Positions 60,854 to 64,000 of a DNA stretch of 64,000 nt are shown piece by piece. Within the stretch, counting starts at the first letter, position 1. Every line of letters starts with the position of its first letter. The notes beneath the pieces were generated by a model, which was not told where the DNA came from, did not search any database, and worked only from the letters and a program-made list of their open reading frames with translations. A program made the translations under genes and the position numbers. The stretch lies in assembly GCF_000423405.1 (NCBI RefSeq), contig NZ_AUHX01000008.1, positions 151,340 through 215,339 on the forward strand, in the 5' to 3' direction. The stretch is from Mesonia mobilis DSM 19841 (GTDB taxonomy: Bacteria > Bacteroidota > Bacteroidia > Flavobacteriales > Flavobacteriaceae).

Positions 60854-63256
60854 TTGAAGTCAGCGTTTTTTTTACCAATTTTATTTCTATTTCCTTTAGT
60901 TTCTTCAGCTCAATTTGAAATAAACGGCACTATTCTTAATAAAGATAGTGATGCAATCGCTTATGCAAATATTGCGCTTTACCAACAGCAAGACTCAACT
61001 TTTGTTGAAGGAACAATTAGTGATGAAAAAGGTGATTTTAGTTTTTCTAAAATTAATAAAGGCAACTACTTTCTAGAGGCTTCCTTTATGGGTTACCAAA
61101 AACAGCGAGAAAAATTAAACGTAAACAAAGACCTTCATCTTCCTGCCATTATTTTAAAGGTGAATTCAGAATATTTAGATGAAGTTACCCTAACGAGCAG
61201 AAAACCTGAAATTAGAAGAGCTTCAGATCGAATAATTTTCGATATCGAAAACACAAGTATTTCTAGCGGAAATACATGGGATGCCATTAGAATGGCTCCG
61301 GGAGTGATCACCATTAATGATGACTTAAAAATAAGAAATACAACAGCTACCATTTATATAAATGAAAGAAAGGTAGATCTTACTTCAGATGAATTAAAAC
61401 AATTACTGGAAAGTTTTTCTGCTGAAGATGTAAAGCAAATAGAAATTTTAAGAAATCCATCAGCAAAATATGATGCCGGTGATGGTCCTATTATAAATAT
61501 CGTAACCACAAAAATGCTCGTTCCCGGTTATAAGGGAAGTGTAAACGCAAGTTATACCCAAGCTATTTATGCGAAGTATAATTTAGGGATGAGTCATTAT
61601 TACAAAAACGATAAGTTGAATGTCTTGATGAACTACAGTTATTCTCCTTCAAAAAAAATTAAGCAAGATGAGAGTTATGTAAATTACATCAATAACGAAA
61701 ATGAAGTTTTTAACCGATGGCGAACAGATTTTGATAGAATCACTCGAGAAAACAGTCATCAAGCAAATGTGATTTTAGATTACAAAATCGATGAGAAGAA
61801 CGCTATAAATTTTAGCGCCAACGGAGTTTACTCTCCCGATATGTCTTACAATAACGAAGGTAGAACTCGCGCGTATTCTCCAAACTTTATACTCGATTCA
61901 ACATTTACCACAGAAGCTAGACTAGCTAACGATTTAACTAATTTGGGTTACGATCTAGACTTTAATCATCAATTTAAATCAAACACCAGTTTATCTGTCA
62001 ATTTACATTCTACTTATTACGACAGTCAAACCATCCAAATGTTGTTTACCGATTATTTTACGCCAGACGATCAATTGTTAGATGAAAATAACTTGGCTAC
62101 CAATTCAGCTCAAAAAATAAATATTTACGCCGGCCAAGCCGATTTTGAAACAGTTTTCGGAAGCTATAATTTTTCAACCGGATTAAAATATTCAGATATT
62201 AATTCAGAAAGCTTCCTAAACTTTTATGAATTAGAGAGTGATGCAGCTCCTTTTGCAGATCAATACCTTTCCGATCGTTTTCAATATAACGAAATGGTTT
62301 ATGCGGCTTACGTTTCAGCAAATAAAGATTGGGATAAATTTAGCGCTCAATTAGGGTTACGCGTAGAACATACCGATAGAGAAGGTCGCTCGATGAGTTT
62401 AAATGAATTTAATAATAGAGATTATACTGAGTTTTTCCCTAGTTTATATCTCAATTACAAAGCTTCAGAAAATCATAGTTTTGGTTTTGATTATGGTCGA
62501 AAAATTGATCGCCCAAAGTATGAAAGCTTAAACCCGTTTCGATATTTTATTACAGAAAATAACTTTCAATCCGGGAATCCTGCCTTAAGAGCTGCTATAA
62601 GTAATCAATTTAACCTTAACTACACGTTTAAAAATAAATACTCATTCGATTTTTATTACCGAAATAATGGGCAAAATGTAGCGCAGTTAGTATTTCAAGA
62701 TAATGAAAATTTATTTTTACGATCGGTGCAAGCCAATGTGTTAGAAAGTAAATCTTACGGAGTCGATTTTTTTCATGGACGATCGTTAAAAAGTTGGTGG
62801 TATGCACAAGCCGTACTTTCAGGTTTTCACGAAGAAGAAACTTTTTTAGCGCTAGAGAGTAATTTGGCAGAAGTCACTAACGATGTAAACGGTTTTTATG
62901 CTATGTTTTTTAACTCAATTATGATCTCTAAAGAAAAAGCATTTTCAGGAAATCTTACGTTATTCTATTTGTCAGATTTTATACAAGGCTCTTATCAGGT
63001 TGCAGATAGTTTTAATGTATCTATAGGTCTTAAAAAGAAAGTTTGGGATCGTAAAGGAGAAATTTCATTATTTGTCTCAGACATATTTAACGAGTTCGCT
63101 CCGCAATTAAATTCAACTTATCTTAATCAAGACAACGGTTATTATGCCCTTCCCGAAAACAGATTTGTGCGTGTAGGTTTTAAATACAACTTTGGGAATA
63201 ACGGGTTAAAAGATAATAACCGAAGCATCGACGCAGAAGAACGCGATCGTCTATAG
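60854..63256 (+). CDS. TonB-dependent-type outer-membrane receptor with carboxypeptidase-regulatory-like domain
   Basis: An 800-residue outer-membrane protein. The N-terminal signal (SAFFLPILFLFPLVSSAQ) is followed by a CarboxypepD-regulatory-like domain (about residues 21-100), a plug-like region (DLTSDELKQLLESFSAEDVKQIEILRNPSAKYDAGDGPIINI), and a long beta-barrel with aromatic strand ends. The C-terminal RVGFKYNFG motif suggests export to the outer membrane. It resembles the outer-membrane beta-barrel family related to TonB receptors, not SusC. The only usable start is TTG 60854, because an in-frame TAA lies 13-15 bp upstream. Ligand unknown. Confidence 0.85.
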   Translation: MKSAFFLPILFLFPLVSSAQFEINGTILNKDSDAIAYANIALYQQQDSTFVEGTISDEKGDFSFSKINKGNYFLEASFMGYQKQREKLNVNKDLHLPAIILKVNSEYLDEVTLTSRKPEIRRASDRIIFDIENTSISSGNTWDAIRMAPGVITINDDLKIRNTTATIYINERKVDLTSDELKQLLESFSAEDVKQIEILRNPSAKYDAGDGPIINIVTTKMLVPGYKGSVNASYTQAIYAKYNLGMSHYYKNDKLNVLMNYSYSPSKKIKQDESYVNYINNENEVFNRWRTDFDRITRENSHQANVILDYKIDEKNAINFSANGVYSPDMSYNNEGRTRAYSPNFILDSTFTTEARLANDLTNLGYDLDFNHQFKSNTSLSVNLHSTYYDSQTIQMLFTDYFTPDDQLLDENNLATNSAQKINIYAGQADFETVFGSYNFSTGLKYSDINSESFLNFYELESDAAPFADQYLSDRFQYNEMVYAAYVSANKDWDKFSAQLGLRVEHTDREGRSMSLNEFNNRDYTEFFPSLYLNYKASENHSFGFDYGRKIDRPKYESLNPFRYFITENNFQSGNPALRAAISNQFNLNYTFKNKYSFDFYYRNNGQNVAQLVFQDNENLFLRSVQANVLESKSYGVDFFHGRSLKSWWYAQAVLSGFHEEETFLALESNLAEVTNDVNGFYAMFFNSIMISKEKAFSGNLTLFYLSDFIQGSYQVADSFNVSIGLKKKVWDRKGEISLFVSDIFNEFAPQLNSTYLNQDNGYYALPENRFVRVGFKYNFGNNGLKDNNRSIDAEERDRL

Positions 63257-63279
63257 ATCTTTTTACAATAGAATATTTT

Positions 63280-63370
63280 GGGCAAAGCCTGCGGCCCGGG
63301 CTATCCATTGCCATCTTTTTTTGCCATATATCGAAGCAAAAAAAGGATGTACATTTCTATCCCTTTTGCG
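63280..63370. repeat. Intergenic repeat family R1 (divergent copy c)
   Basis: Starts GGGCAAAGCCTGCGGCCCGG and ends CATTTCTATCCCTTTTGCG. Its order of blocks (GGGC..., CCCGGGCTATCC, ...CTATCCC) matches copies a and b in outline only. A stem CTTTTTTTGC with complement GCAAAAAAAG lies inside. Confidence 0.4.
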
Positions 63371-63507
63371 AGATAAACTTTTAGTCTATATGCTATATAG
63401 TGGTCTTAGAATTAAATCTATCAATCTCAATTCCAATTTCTAAAAATTTAAATTATCGACCAAAATCAATAAAAATCGATAAAATACATTTTTATTAGGC
63501 TAAACCG

Positions 63508-63521
63508 TTTTTTTTTTTTTT
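63508..63521 (+). repeat. Homopolymer run of 14 T
   Basis: An uninterrupted T run in the non-coding gap after the receptor gene. Such tracts are length-variable and prone to sequencing error. Confidence 0.7.
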
Positions 63522-63566
63522 ACTTTCGGAGAAACAACTTAAAAATATATGATGTTCTAAAACTAG

Positions 63567-63636
63567 AAAAAAGAGAAGCTCCAAAAAATTTGGAGCCCTC
63601 TATACCACATGGCATAAAACCGTAGGTTTAACTTGC
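63567..63636 (-). ncRNA. Candidate small RNA
   Basis: On the minus strand a -7 element TACATTTG (63641-63648, perfect TAnnTTTG) is followed by a 70-nt unit containing a small hairpin (AAACC...GGTTT) and then the stem GCTCCAAA...TTTGGAGC (63578-63596) with a T-run at 63567-63572. No coding frame fits. The -33 element is weak. The remaining 63257-63755 gap holds the repeat and T-run only. Confidence 0.3.
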
Positions 63637-63709
63637 ACTACAAATGTACAATTTTTATGCCGAAGAAACGACACAAATAGGCTGCACAACCTAAATTTAT
63701 AAATGTGCA

Positions 63710-63717
63710 TAATTTTG
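63710..63717 (+). promoter_or_regulatory. Candidate -7 promoter element of the small secreted gene
   Basis: TAATTTTG fits TAnnTTTG. It lies downstream of an ATG at 63705, which argues that translation starts at 63756 or 63759 instead. Confidence 0.45.
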
Positions 63718-63755
63718 TACAACCGACCTTAAAAGATAAGGTCATAAATTTTAAA

Positions 63756-63950
63756 ATGATGAAAAAATTATTAATCTTAACCGTGTTACTAACTGGATTT
63801 TCATTTACTAGTTTAGATGCGAATGCAAAAGTGAAAGAAAAAAGCTGTTTCTCTTTTTATCATGATCTATTTGAAGAATATTATGGAGGAATTACTTTAG
63901 AAAATGTTGGGGATTTTAATGAGCTAGTAGCCCAATGCGAATCTTTGTAA
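63756..63950 (+). CDS. Small secreted protein of unknown function
   Basis: Starting at ATG 63756 (or 63759) gives about 64 residues with a signal peptide (MMKKLLILTVLLTGFSF, cleavage near ANAKVK) and a short acidic mature part with two cysteines (KSCFSFYHDLFEEYYGG, LVAQCESL) that could pair. The longer frame from 63705 would start before the promoter element. No family recognised. It ends 50 bp before the window edge. Confidence 0.6.
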   Translation: MMKKLLILTVLLTGFSFTSLDANAKVKEKSCFSFYHDLFEEYYGGITLENVGDFNELVAQCESL

Positions 63951-64000
63951 TACAATATTTTTGGAGAAGAGGCTCTATTTGTGTAAAAACAATATGCTTT

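Overview
The window looks like the chromosome of a marine-type Flavobacteriaceae (Bacteroidota; a relative of Gramella, Mesonia or Salegentibacter is my best guess, genus not provable here). The DNA is AT-rich. Its promoters match the Bacteroidota -7 element TAnnTTTG (upstream of tRNA-Cys, gltX, sulP, rpiB and tatA). It carries lineage-typical families: DUF4837, DUF4175, a bacterial GH3 protein, a GIN-domain protein, a two-domain M16 peptidase, and a TonB-type receptor with a carboxypeptidase-regulatory-like N-terminus. I see no phage, transposase, CRISPR array or classical defence system.

Layout. (1) 0-14 kb, minus strand: thirteen tightly packed genes running from an M23 peptidase through GH3, a DUF6909-like protein, a Wzz-type chain-length regulator, rfbBACD (dTDP-rhamnose), wecB/wecC (UDP-ManNAcA), a double-DUF2061 protein and cysC/cysD/cysN (sulfate activation to PAPS). 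The combination suggests precursor supply for a surface polysaccharide that may be sulfated; the glycosyltransferases and sulfotransferases must lie outside. (2) 14-38 kb: housekeeping genes (tatA, an MltD-like transglycosylase, pgk, holB, a Skp-like lipoprotein, mnmG, ybeY, gltX, SPFH, M16, a YtxH/holin stress cassette, glnS, a ZIP transporter, folB). Two perfect 16-bp parS-like palindromes flank mnmG. (3) 38-44.6 kb: tRNA-Cys, LysE and GIN-domain genes, a small-gene patch with a clear pseudogene, rnr, a DUF2007 gene with a fresh 30-bp tandem duplication, then an AT-rich non-coding gap (44,064-44,592) full of DnaA-box-like sites, which I read as the chromosomal replication origin. (4) 44.6-64 kb: rpiB, a CDF metal exporter, a GNAT protein, a SulP transporter, a DUF1853 gene that has lost its normal start, rnpA plus an S41 peptidase, M1 and S8 peptidases, an MBL hydrolase, a Na+/H+ antiporter with a Rossmann tail, yebC, lepA, a large outer-membrane receptor and a small secreted protein.

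The origin-like gap, the two parS-like sites about 20 kb away, and nearby mnmG and rnpA (origin-proximal in many bacteria) fit together as one replication and segregation region. Most genes to the left of the gap are on the minus strand, co-directional with a leftward fork. Intergenic spaces on the right half hold several families of short palindromic repeats, one of which abuts the damaged 5' end of the DUF1853 gene.
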